Below, one piece after another: positions 8,021-15,071 of a stretch of DNA of 28,894 nt. Origin of the DNA: JAHFUI01 sp041485905 (GTDB taxonomy: Bacteria; Acidobacteriota; Vicinamibacteria; Vicinamibacterales; CAVVIG01); the NCBI GenBank assembly GCA_041485905.1, contig JBGPKK010000045.1:1-28894 (forward strand), given 5' to 3'. Each line of letters starts with the position of its first letter. Positions within the stretch are counted from its first letter, which is position 1. The position numbers were made by a program, and so were the translations under genes. The notes under the pieces were generated by a model. It was not told the origin of the DNA, ran no database searches, and saw only the letters and a list, made by a program, of their open reading frames with translations.

Positions 8021-8251
8021 ATGTCCCGTTACACTCTCGTCTACGGAGTTCGACTGGTTCCCGAAGGTTCGGTGACCGGATTGCAGGACGCAACGTTGAC
8101 GCTCGCCGACGGCTCGACCGCCGGCGTGACGCTTCATACGATCGACGGCACCATTCCGCAGCTCCGCCGCGCACTCGATCGCAGTTTCGACGCGTTCTTC
8201 GATCTGCTGCCGGGCGCCGAAGCGGACGATTTGGACGCCTTCGGCGACTAG
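8021..8251 (+). CDS. Small conserved-looking hypothetical protein
   Basis: 76 residues, start ATG at 8021; the open frame runs back into cca but the TACAAT box and the hairpin favour this start. Unrecognised family. The protein is acidic, with a beta-rich first half (YTLVYGVRLVPEG, ATLTLADGSTAGVTLHTID) and an amphipathic helix (IPQLRRALDRSFDAFFDLL). There is no Cys, signal peptide or membrane segment. It ends in an acidic tail (GAEADDLDAFGD). It looks like a genuine gene because of its balanced composition and promoter position. Confidence 0.65.
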   Translation: MSRYTLVYGVRLVPEGSVTGLQDATLTLADGSTAGVTLHTIDGTIPQLRRALDRSFDAFFDLLPGAEADDLDAFGD

Positions 8252-8326
8252 GTCCGGCTGAGGTCCGGCTAAAAGCCGGACACGACGTACGAAAAGCTAC
8301 GTACGAAAAGCCGGACGCCACGTACG
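8251..8326. repeat. Cluster of short palindromic and direct repeats
   Basis: The gap between the 76-aa gene and the antiporter is almost entirely repeats. GGTCCGGCT occurs twice in tandem (8251 and 8262). The second copy forms a perfect hairpin, GTCCGGCT-AAA-AGCCGGAC, at 8263-8281. The 13-mer ACGTACGAAAAGC occurs at 8285-8297 and 8299-8311, and ACGTACG occurs again at 8320-8326. AGCCGGAC recurs at 8310. This looks like a REP-type intergenic element, perhaps with a partial duplication. Confidence 0.75.
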
Positions 8327-8329
8327 CTG

Positions 8330-9415
8330 ATGCAACACGTCTTCGCCGCGCTCCGTGACAATCGACTCAACCTGCTCGCCGTGGCCGCGCCGGTCTGCTG
8401 GCTGCTGGCCGTTTTCGCGCCCGGCTCGCCGTGGATTTTTCTGACCGCGGCCGTTTCACTCGCGCCGCTCGCGGGCGTGATCGGCCTGGGCACCGAGCAA
8501 CTGGCGCGCCGATCCGGACCGGTCGTCGGCGGTTTCCTCAACGCCACGTTCGGCAACGCCGCGGAGCTGATTATCGCGGTCATCGCGCTCCGCCAGGGAC
8601 ACATCGAGCTCGTCAAAGCCTCGATTACCGGCAGCATCGTCGGCAATCTGCTGCTCGTGCTGGGCCTTTCCTGTTTTGTCGGCGGGCTCGGCCGCCGGTC
8701 GCAGAAGTTCGATCGCACGGCCGCGACCAATACGGCGGTCATGCTGTTCCTCGCCGTCGTTGCACTCGTGATGCCGGCGGTATTCGACCTGACGCTCTTC
8801 GGCAGCCTCGCGCCGAGACCGCCGGCCATCGATCGCCTGAGTGTGTTCAGCGCGATTGTCCTGATCGTCGCGTACGCCGGCAGCCTCATCTACGCCTTCA
8901 TGGCGCGGCAGGATCTGTTCCGCCCGACCCGCCAGGGCGCACGCGATCGGCCACAATTGTCCCCTGCCGCCGCCATCGGTCTGCTCGCGGTGGGAACCAT
9001 TCTCACCGCCGTGCAGTCGGAAATGCTCGTCGGCGCGCTCGAACCGGCGCTCGCCACGTTTGGATTTTCGGAGCTGTTCGTCGGCGTCGTGGTGATTGCG
9101 ATCGTAGGCAACGCGGCCGAGCATTACTCCGCCGTCACGGCCGCCCGCCGCGACGAGATGACGCTGGCGGTCGAAATCGCCGTCGGCAGCAGTGCGCAGA
9201 TTGCGCTGCTGGTCGCGCCGGCGATCGTGTTGTATTCCTACGTCCGCGGCCGGCCGATGTCACTGCTCTTCAACCCGTTCGAGATCGTGGCGATCGTGCT
9301 GTCGGTGTTCGCAACCTTGTTTGTCGTCGTCGACGGCGAGAGCAACTGGGTCGAAGGCCTGCAGTTGATGGCCGTGTATCTCATCCTGGCGGTCGCCTTT
9401 TATCTCGTGCCATAA
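8330..9415 (+). CDS. Ca2+/H+ antiporter (CaCA superfamily, CAX branch)
   Basis: 361 residues with about 11 hydrophobic segments. It exports Ca2+ or similar cations across the inner membrane in exchange for protons. The two diagnostic internal repeats are present: c-1 as GGFLNATFGNAAELIIAVIA (about 67-86) and c-2 as VVIAIVGNAAEHYSAVTAA in the second half, each carrying the GNAAE motif with the essential Glu. An acidic or basic loop between the halves (RQDLFRPTRQGARDRP) is cytoplasmic by the usual topology. The start ATG at 8330 follows the repeat cluster directly. No clear promoter or Shine-Dalgarno site is visible. ChaA or VCX1/CAX naming is possible. Confidence 0.93.
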   Translation: MQHVFAALRDNRLNLLAVAAPVCWLLAVFAPGSPWIFLTAAVSLAPLAGVIGLGTEQLARRSGPVVGGFLNATFGNAAELIIAVIALRQGHIELVKASITGSIVGNLLLVLGLSCFVGGLGRRSQKFDRTAATNTAVMLFLAVVALVMPAVFDLTLFGSLAPRPPAIDRLSVFSAIVLIVAYAGSLIYAFMARQDLFRPTRQGARDRPQLSPAAAIGLLAVGTILTAVQSEMLVGALEPALATFGFSELFVGVVVIAIVGNAAEHYSAVTAARRDEMTLAVEIAVGSSAQIALLVAPAIVLYSYVRGRPMSLLFNPFEIVAIVLSVFATLFVVVDGESNWVEGLQLMAVYLILAVAFYLVP

Positions 9416-9485
9416 CTCGAGCGCGGCTGAGGCCTGCGCGGTATTTAGGGGCCGTTGTTGAGCTTCAGACGAAGGGGAGACTCGG
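9416..9485. other. Convergent gap between antiporter and epimerase
   Basis: 70 bp between two converging stop codons. I see no strong hairpin with a U-run and no recognisable repeat in it. Confidence 0.5.
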
Positions 9486-10421
9486 CTAGCGTGTCAGCGC
9501 CTGTTGCGCGGCGCGCCACTCTTCGAGCAGGCGTGCGGCGCTGCCGCCCACCGAATGCAGCGTCGGCGTCCATCCCATCGCTCGCGCGCGCGGACTTCTC
9601 ACGATCTGATCGAGCGCCAGGGCGTCCGCGTACGGCCCCATCTTGGTTCGCGCTTCCTCAATCGGCACGTGACGAACGTCCGGACGCGTCGCCACATACG
9701 GCGAGATCGCCGCGACGATGTCGTTGACCCGCTCATCGCCTTCATCGTTGGCGTGATAAATACCTGAGGCGTCGTTATTGACGGCCAGCTTCGCGTACAA
9801 ATCCGCCAGGTCTCGGTCGTAAACGAGCGGCCAGTGATTGGTGCCGTCGCCGACGACGCGCACCAGGCCGTTGCTCGCCGCCTTGAAGATGTCGCCGACC
9901 ATACCGTTACCGCCGCCGTAGACCACGCCAGGACGCACGACAATGGTTCGAAGCCGATCGGTTCCGGCGTCGAGCACGAGGCGTTCGTGAGCGGGACGAA
10001 ACGACGCCATCGCAATCGGATTGATCGGCGCGTCCTCCGCAATCGGCTCCGGCGCCTTCCCGAGCACCCACACACCTGACGTGAAGATGACGAAGCATTT
10101 AGCCTGCGCGGACGACTCCCCCGTGCGCGGTCGTTTCGCCGCAGCCAGGATCGTGTCGAGCGCAGCCTTCTCGACCCCCGGCCCACGCCCCGCCGTCTTG
10201 TCGAGCGCCGCGTGCACGTATCCGTCCTGCGCCTCTGCCGCCCCGCGGAATGATTCGGGATCCGCAAGGTTACCAATGACAGGATGCGCGCCCTTGCCGG
10301 CGACGCGCGCCGCCTTCTCGTTGTCGCGCACGAGGGTCGTCACGTCGTGTCCGCCGCGAAGCAGCGCGTCGAGCACGGCGCCGCCCACGTAGCCGGTCGC
10401 ACCGGTCAGGAAGATGCGCAT
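9486..10421 (-). CDS. NAD-dependent epimerase/dehydratase family protein (atypical extended SDR)
   Basis: 311 residues. The N-terminal Rossmann motif TGATGYVGG (6-14) and the overall plan (VIGNLADPESFRGA, FIFTSG-like VIFTSGVWVLG, VVRPGVVYGGG) place it in the extended/atypical SDR group. The expected YxxxK catalytic pair is missing: the segment that should hold it reads ASFRPAHERLVLD. The protein may therefore be a non-canonical oxidoreductase or an NAD(P)-binding sensor. The substrate is unknown. The start ATG at 10421 follows a minus-strand TAAGCT box by 9 nt. The gene is divergent from the acyl-activating enzyme. Confidence 0.87.
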   Translation of the reverse strand: MRIFLTGATGYVGGAVLDALLRGGHDVTTLVRDNEKAARVAGKGAHPVIGNLADPESFRGAAEAQDGYVHAALDKTAGRGPGVEKAALDTILAAAKRPRTGESSAQAKCFVIFTSGVWVLGKAPEPIAEDAPINPIAMASFRPAHERLVLDAGTDRLRTIVVRPGVVYGGGNGMVGDIFKAASNGLVRVVGDGTNHWPLVYDRDLADLYAKLAVNNDASGIYHANDEGDERVNDIVAAISPYVATRPDVRHVPIEEARTKMGPYADALALDQIVRSPRARAMGWTPTLHSVGGSAARLLEEWRAAQQALTR

Positions 10422-10457
10422 GAGTTGGGTAGCTTACTACGTCGAGGCCGTTTCCAT

Positions 10458-10463
10458 CATAAT
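10458..10463 (+). promoter_or_regulatory. Candidate -10 (CATAAT) 6 nt before the GTG start
   Basis: CATAAT ends 6 nt before the GTG at 10470, consistent with a leaderless transcript. In the same 48-bp divergent gap, a minus-strand TAAGCT (10436-10431) serves as a candidate -10 for the epimerase gene. Confidence 0.45.
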
Positions 10464-10469
10464 TCAGCC

Positions 10470-13016
10470 GTGGCTCGCGACACGCTCATCGACTTCTTCG
10501 ATGATCTCGCCCGTTCGCGCGGCGAATTTCTCGTGTACGACGACGGCTTTCGGAGCCGGCGATACACGTACGACCAGGTCGGCCGCGCCGCGCGCGCGTT
10601 CGGGGCGCGGCTTCACGACATCGGGCTCGCGCAAGGCGACAAAGCTGTCTTCTGGTGCGAAAACCGCCCGGAATGGATCGTCGCGTTCTGGGGATGTGTG
10701 CTCGAGGGAATCGTCGTGGTCCCGATCGATTACCGCGCCTCGCCAGACTTTCTCACCCGCGTCGCGCGGATCGTCGCGGCAAGGCTCGTGCTCGTGGGTC
10801 AGGACGTGCCGGCCGCGTCGGTCGGCGGCCCCTTCGTCGTCTGGAAGCTGCACGAGCTCGATTGGGATGCTCCTGCAGGTGTAGGGGCCGGCCTTCATCC
10901 CTCGACGCGCTCGGGATGGCCTGAGCCTGTCGAAGGCCGGGCCGGCCCTGCGAAAGTCTCCAAAGACGATGTGGCGGAGATCATCTTCACGTCGGGTGCG
11001 ACCGCGGATCCCAAGGGCGTGATCATCACGCACCGAAACGTCCTGGCCAACATCGTGCCGGTCGAGCGTGAAGTCCTCAAGTACCGCCGCTGGGGCCGCC
11101 CGTTCTTTCCGCTGCGTTTTCTGAACCTTCTCCCGCTCAGCCACATGTTCGGACAGGCCATGGCGACCTTCATCCCGCCGATGCTGCCGGGTACGGTCGT
11201 CTTCATGCGCGGCTACAACCCGGCCGACATCGTCACGCAGATCAAGACGCGGCGCGTGTCGGTGCTCGTGTCGGTGCCCAAGATCCTCGACGTCCTGCGC
11301 GAGCATGTGCTGCGCGTCGCGCCCGAAGCGGCAACGCCGGGCCCCAAGCAGCACGTGGCGCGGCGATGGTGGCGGTACCGGCGCATCCATCGCCTGTTCG
11401 GGCTCAAGTTCTGGAGCTTCATCGTGGGCGCCGCCCCGCTCGAGGGCGAGCTCGAAGCGTTCTGGTCCGAGCTCGGGTTCGTCGTGATTCAGGGCTATGG
11501 GCTGACCGAAACCGCCCCCATCGTCAGCCTCAACCATCCGTTCGGCACCAAGCGGGGATCGGTCGGCAAGGCGATCGCCGGCGTCGAGGTGAAGATTGCG
11601 CCTGACGGCGAGATCCTGGTGCGCGGTGAGAACGTGACGACCGGCTACTTCAACGCGGCCGATGACACGGCACGCGCCTTCGAGGACGGCTGGTTCCATA
11701 CGGGCGATGTCGGCGAGATCGCGCCGGACGGCCAGATGTTCATTCGCGGCCGAAAGAAGGAAATGATCGTCACGCCCGAGGGGTTGAACGTCTTCCCCGA
11801 GGACGTCGAGCGCGTACTGAACCACGTCCCCGGCGTTCGCGATTCAGCGGCGGTCGGCGTCGCGACGGGCAGCGAAGAGCGGGTGCACGCCGTGCTTGTC
11901 GTCGACCCGGGCATCGATCCCGATGCGGTGGCCCGCGCCGCCAACGCCGAGCTCGAGGATCATCAGAAGATCAGACGTGCGGTCGTGTGGCCGGAACCGG
12001 AACTGCCGCGAACCGAAGGCACCCGCAAACTGAAGCGCGCGGCGATTCGGGAGTGGCTGCGCACGGGCGCGACGCCGCGCGCGGCTCCGAGCGGATCCGA
12101 CAAGCTGACCGAGCTCGTCTCGAAGTACGCAGGCCGGGCGGATCTCTCCTCGAGCACGACGCTCGAGGAGCTGGGCCTCAGCTCACTCGAGCGTGTGGAG
12201 TTGATGGTCGCGCTCGAGGATGCGTTTCAGACGCACATCGACGAGGGCGCGTTTTCGGGCATCCAGGACGTTGGACAACTGCGGACGCTCGTCGAGCGGG
12301 CGGCAACGGGCGATGCGCCTCCGGCCGACCCGATCGCCTTTCCGTCGTGGAACCGTTCGCTCGTGGCGCGCGCGATTCGCCGCGCAAGTCTTCCAACATG
12401 GATTCTGCCGCTCGGGCGTCTCTTCGCGTGGATGCGCGTCGAAGGACGCGAGCATCTCGCCAATCTCGAGAAGCCGGTGATTTTTGCCGCGAACCATCAG
12501 AGCCACATGGATGGCCCGATGATCATAGCCGCGCTGCCGGCGAAGTGGCGCTATCGGCTCGCGCCGGCGATGGCGAAGGAATTCTTCAAGCCGCATTTCT
12601 TTCCCGAGCAGTACGGCCGCCGCGCGTGGTTGACCAATAGCCTGAACTACTACCTGTCGGCGCTCTTCTTCAACGCCTTTCCGCTGCCGCAGCGCGAAGC
12701 CGGCGCGCGTCAGACGCTGCGCTACATCGGCGAGGTGCTCGAGGACGGGTTCTCCGTGCTGATCTTTCCCGAGGGCAAGCGAACCGACACGGGGGAGATC
12801 GATCGCTTTCGGCCGGGGATCGGCATGATCGCGTCACGACTCGGCGTGCCGGTCGTACCGGTGCGGCTCGAAGGATTCGACAAAGTGCTCCACCACACGT
12901 GGCGGATGGCGCGGCCGGGCCGCGTGCGTATCGCGTTCGGCGCGCCGCTCACGCTCGGCGGCGACGATTACGAAGCGCTGGCGAAGCAGGTGGAGGAGGC
13001 CGTCAGAGGACTGTGA
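10470..13016 (+). CDS. Three-domain acyl-activating enzyme: AMP-binding synthetase, acyl carrier protein, PlsC acyltransferase
   Basis: 848 residues from a GTG start. The open frame extends upstream, but over the epimerase gene. Residues 1-535 are an adenylate-forming acyl-CoA/acyl-ACP synthetase (FTSGATADPKGV 173-184, GYGLTETAP 342-350, TGD 411-413, and the C-terminal Lys in GTRKLKRAA). Residues about 545-612 are an acyl carrier protein with LGLSSLERVEL, Ser572 being the likely phosphopantetheine site. Residues about 655-848 are a PlsC-type acyltransferase with NHQSHMD (His676, Asp681), FPEGKR (766-771) and VPVVPVRLEG. The order suggests activation of a free fatty acid, loading on the in-built carrier and transfer to a lysophospholipid, similar in logic to E. 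coli Aas but with its own ACP and no transporter domain. A REP-like insert occupies residues about 136-161. Confidence 0.9.
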   Translation: MARDTLIDFFDDLARSRGEFLVYDDGFRSRRYTYDQVGRAARAFGARLHDIGLAQGDKAVFWCENRPEWIVAFWGCVLEGIVVVPIDYRASPDFLTRVARIVAARLVLVGQDVPAASVGGPFVVWKLHELDWDAPAGVGAGLHPSTRSGWPEPVEGRAGPAKVSKDDVAEIIFTSGATADPKGVIITHRNVLANIVPVEREVLKYRRWGRPFFPLRFLNLLPLSHMFGQAMATFIPPMLPGTVVFMRGYNPADIVTQIKTRRVSVLVSVPKILDVLREHVLRVAPEAATPGPKQHVARRWWRYRRIHRLFGLKFWSFIVGAAPLEGELEAFWSELGFVVIQGYGLTETAPIVSLNHPFGTKRGSVGKAIAGVEVKIAPDGEILVRGENVTTGYFNAADDTARAFEDGWFHTGDVGEIAPDGQMFIRGRKKEMIVTPEGLNVFPEDVERVLNHVPGVRDSAAVGVATGSEERVHAVLVVDPGIDPDAVARAANAELEDHQKIRRAVVWPEPELPRTEGTRKLKRAAIREWLRTGATPRAAPSGSDKLTELVSKYAGRADLSSSTTLEELGLSSLERVELMVALEDAFQTHIDEGAFSGIQDVGQLRTLVERAATGDAPPADPIAFPSWNRSLVARAIRRASLPTWILPLGRLFAWMRVEGREHLANLEKPVIFAANHQSHMDGPMIIAALPAKWRYRLAPAMAKEFFKPHFFPEQYGRRAWLTNSLNYYLSALFFNAFPLPQREAGARQTLRYIGEVLEDGFSVLIFPEGKRTDTGEIDRFRPGIGMIASRLGVPVVPVRLEGFDKVLHHTWRMARPGRVRIAFGAPLTLGGDDYEALAKQVEEAVRGL
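10880..10950 (+). repeat. REP-like palindromic element inserted in frame in the acyl-activating enzyme
   Basis: CCGGCCTTC (10888-10896) pairs perfectly with GAAGGCCGG (10932-10940). Inside it, CATCCC (10896-10901) pairs with GGGATG (10913-10918), and a CTGAGCCTGTCGAAGG core (10921-10936) follows. I remember that core as a widespread dispersed repeat in many bacterial genomes. Translated, it gives the low-conservation stretch HPSTRSGWPEPVEGRAGP between two conserved parts of the adenylation domain. Confidence 0.75.
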
Positions 13017-13022
13017 ATCTCA

Positions 13023-13108
13023 TCATCTGGTCATCTCGTTATCTCGTTATTTATCTGGCAATTGAGCAATCAATAACGAGACAACGAGATAATCAGATAA
13101 CCAGATGA
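13023..13108. repeat. Long hairpin element A built from an 8-nt repeat unit
   Basis: The left arm (13023-13052) pairs with the right arm (13079-13108) over about 30 positions, with five mismatches and two G-T pairs and a loop of 26 nt. Each arm is an array with an 8-nt period: TCATCTGG, TCATCTCG, TTATCTCG on the left and ATAACGAG, ACAACGAG, ATAATCAG, ATAACCAG on the right. The element begins right after the TGA stop of the acyl-activating enzyme (GTGAATCT). It is much lower in GC than the surrounding DNA. Element B at 25456-25545 is of the same family. Confidence 0.85.
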
Positions 13109-13130
13109 CTAAATCCCTCCGATGTGGCAC

Positions 13131-13153
13131 AATAATTGTCTGAACAGAAAGGA
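13131..13153 (+). promoter_or_regulatory. Candidate -10 (AATAAT) and Shine-Dalgarno (AAAGGA) of infA
   Basis: AATAAT (13131-13136) lies about 28 nt before the TTG start of infA, and AAAGGA (13148-13153) lies 11 nt before it. Unlike most genes here, infA therefore appears to have a real leader with a ribosome binding site, which also supports the TTG start. Confidence 0.4.
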
Positions 13154-13164
13154 TTGCTAGCTTA

Positions 13165-13383
13165 TTGAGCAAGGACGATCTCATCGACATGCAGGGCACC
13201 GTGGTAGCGGTTCACAGCGGCGGGCTCTACCGCGTGCAGTGCGATGCCGGCCACGAAGTGCTCGCCCAGCTCAGCGGCCGAATGCGCCGCTTCCGCATCA
13301 AGGTGGTTCCAGGAGATCGCGTGACCGTCGGCGTGTCGCCGTACGATCCGGTCCGGGGCATCATTACCTTCCGCGCCCGCTAG
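13165..13383 (+). CDS. infA: Translation initiation factor IF-1
   Basis: 72 residues, the exact family length, starting with TTG. IF-1 binds the A site of the 30S subunit during initiation. The S1-like OB fold is evident: DDLIDMQGTVVAVHSGGLYRV, a variable loop, then LSGRMRRFRIKVVPGDRVTVGVSPYDPVRGIITFR. The IF-1 signature GKMRKxxIxxxxGDxVxVexSPYDxxxGRIxxR is recognisable with substitutions (SGRMRRFRIKV), and the sequence HEVLAQ replaces the usual FEVxLENG/HxVLAHI segment. It is not in a ribosomal protein operon here but directly precedes a DEAD-box helicase (13 nt apart). A second infA elsewhere in the genome is possible. Confidence 0.93.
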   Translation: MSKDDLIDMQGTVVAVHSGGLYRVQCDAGHEVLAQLSGRMRRFRIKVVPGDRVTVGVSPYDPVRGIITFRAR

Positions 13384-13396
13384 CCCAGAACACAGT

Positions 13397-14767
13397 TTGA
13401 ATTCCAACACAACCGATAGCCGCCACCCGCGTCGACGCTCCTCGCAGCCTCGCCGACGCACGGGTCGCCCGCCCCACGCGCGCGCTCCTCGTTCCGCTGC
13501 GACGCACGGGCCGACGCTCGAGCCGACGCCCTGCGACACGACCCCCGTCCCGTTTGCGTCGTTCGGTCTGGATGCGCGCCTGCTCGAAGGCGTTCTCGAT
13601 CTCGGGTTCACCGAAACGCGTCCGATCCAGACGGCGGTCATCCCGCTGGCGCTCGCTGGACACGACCTCATCGGCTGCGCGGCCACCGGCACGGGCAAGA
13701 CTGCCGCGTTCGTCGTGCCGATGCTGCAGTGGCTGCTCGCGAGCGCATCCGATGCGACGGGAGCCGAGAGCACCGGCGTTTCCAACGTCGGCCTGATTGC
13801 GCAGGCGTTCAGCTCCGAGCCGAAACGATGCGAGCCCGCCGGCGCGGAGGCAGCCACCGCGCCCCGAAAGAGCCGTGTCCTGGTCCTTGCGCCGACGCGC
13901 GAGCTCGCCGTCCAGATCGAGGACGAGATTCACGGCCTGTCGTACCACACGAGCATCACCAGCGCCGCGGTGTATGGCGGCGTCGAAATGGGCATCCAGG
14001 AACGCGCCCTGCGCGCGGGCGTCGACATCATCGTCGCCACGCCGGGCCGGCTGATGGATCACATGCGGCAGCAGAACGCCGACATGAGCGGCATCGAGCT
14101 CCTCGTGCTCGACGAAGCCGATCGCATGATGGACATGGGCTTCTGGCCGGACGTCCGCCGCATCATCGCCGCCATGCCTGGGATACGGCAGACGCTGCTC
14201 TTCTCGGCGACGATGCCCGAAGACGTCGTTCGGCTGGCGCTCGAGATCGTGCGCGAGCCGAAGTACGTGCAGGTGGGACAGCGCAGCGCGGTTGCGCAAT
14301 CGATCACGCATCGCGTGCACGTCGTCTCTGCGGGACAGAAAATCGACTGGCTGATCGAGCATCTCAAGCGCGCGGAGGGTCCTGTGCTGCTCTTTTCGCG
14401 CACGAAGGTCGGCGCCGATCGACTGACGCGGAAGCTGGCGGCAGCGGGCATTCGCTGCATCGCTCTTCACGCCGACCGGACGATGGATCAGCGGCGCCAT
14501 GCCGTCGAAGGATTCAGAGGCGGCAAGTACAAGGTGCTCGTCGCAACCGACATCGCGGCGCGCGGACTCGATATCGACGGCATCCACACCGTCATCAATT
14601 ACGAGCTGCCCGATTCAGCCGACGCCTACGTCCACCGCGTGGGACGCACCGGCCGCGCGGATGAGGTCGGCCACGCGCTGACGTTGATCGCGCCCGATGA
14701 ACTCCAGGAGCTGGCTCTGCTGGAAAAGTCCCTCGGCGTTCGTTTAGAATCGGGTCGTCATGTCTGA
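13397..14767 (+). CDS. DEAD-box RNA helicase (RhlE-like)
   Basis: 456 residues from a TTG start 13 nt after infA. It is an ATP-dependent RNA helicase. Motifs in order: Q motif (FTETRPIQTAVIP, 71-83), Walker A ATGTGKT (96-102), PTREL (166-170), GG of GGVEMG, TPGRLMDH, DEAD as VLDEADRMMDMGF (238-249), SAT in LLFSATMP, and the C-terminal LLFSRTKVGADRL, ATDIAARGLDI and HRVGRTGR. The first 50 residues are a basic, Arg-rich tail, likely RNA-binding. An unusual 40-residue linker (about 115-158) interrupts the core between Walker A and PTREL. The C-terminus is short, without the long basic tail of many RhlE proteins. Adjacency to infA suggests a translation or ribosome-assembly role. Confidence 0.93.
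   Translation: MNSNTTDSRHPRRRSSQPRRRTGRPPHARAPRSAATHGPTLEPTPCDTTPVPFASFGLDARLLEGVLDLGFTETRPIQTAVIPLALAGHDLIGCAATGTGKTAAFVVPMLQWLLASASDATGAESTGVSNVGLIAQAFSSEPKRCEPAGAEAATAPRKSRVLVLAPTRELAVQIEDEIHGLSYHTSITSAAVYGGVEMGIQERALRAGVDIIVATPGRLMDHMRQQNADMSGIELLVLDEADRMMDMGFWPDVRRIIAAMPGIRQTLLFSATMPEDVVRLALEIVREPKYVQVGQRSAVAQSITHRVHVVSAGQKIDWLIEHLKRAEGPVLLFSRTKVGADRLTRKLAAAGIRCIALHADRTMDQRRHAVEGFRGGKYKVLVATDIAARGLDIDGIHTVINYELPDSADAYVHRVGRTGRADEVGHALTLIAPDELQELALLEKSLGVRLESGRHV
13741..13866 (+). other. In-frame linker insertion within the helicase core
   Basis: Residues about 115-158 of the helicase (from ASASDATGAEST to AATAPRK) fall where family members usually have a short loop of about 5-10 residues between FVVPMLQWLL and RVLVLAPTREL. 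The DNA has the look of a GC-rich repeat (AGCTCCGAGCCGAAACGATG and flanks) rather than normal coding sequence. Origin from a dispersed repeat is inferred, not shown. Confidence 0.5.
14745..14750 (+). promoter_or_regulatory. Candidate -10 (TAGAAT) before the 91-aa gene
   Basis: TAGAAT lies within the last codons of the helicase gene and ends 9 nt before the ATG at 14760, giving a very short predicted leader. Confidence 0.4.
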
Positions 14768-15035
14768 TCCGTTCTCCTCGAGGTCGCCCGTGACGCCAGA
14801 GGTGCCGGTCCAGGCTCCCGTCGACGCGCCGGCGCAGCCGCCGGCGGTCGCGCGCTTCAAGTCCTGCCGGTGGCGTCGGCCGCCGGAAGACGGCCCGGAG
14901 TGCTGCGGCCACCGCGACGTCCTCCCGATTGCCGGCGCCAGCGGCTTCGATCCCGAAGCGTGGTGCCCGGACTGCACGTTCTACAAGCTCCGCCGTACGC
15001 CGCGGAAGCGCAGCCCGGAAGACTACACGTACTGA
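14760..15035 (+). CDS. Small Cys-containing hypothetical protein, possible zinc-binding
   Basis: 91 residues. Its start overlaps the end of the helicase by 8 nt in another frame. The first 30 residues are Pro/Ala-rich and probably disordered. The second half holds five Cys and a His: FKSCRW, ECCGHRDV and the CxxC of WCPDCTFYKLRR. That arrangement could bind one zinc ion. A basic C-terminus (RRTPRKRSPEDYTY) suggests nucleic acid contact. I do not recognise a family. Overlap with the helicase hints at a shared RNA-related role, but that is inference. Confidence 0.65.
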   Translation: MSDPFSSRSPVTPEVPVQAPVDAPAQPPAVARFKSCRWRRPPEDGPECCGHRDVLPIAGASGFDPEAWCPDCTFYKLRRTPRKRSPEDYTY

Positions 15036-15071
15036 AGAAGGCCTGGTTGGTCGGGTGGGACCTACCTGACC

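Noticed and set aside
6520..8022. 500-residue minus-strand frame
   Set aside because: Antisense of the CCA-adding enzyme; no recognisable domain.
13017..13110. Possible CRISPR or small-array reading of the 8-nt units
   Set aside because: Units are 8 nt without spacers and the two halves are inverted, so this is a hairpin and not a CRISPR array.
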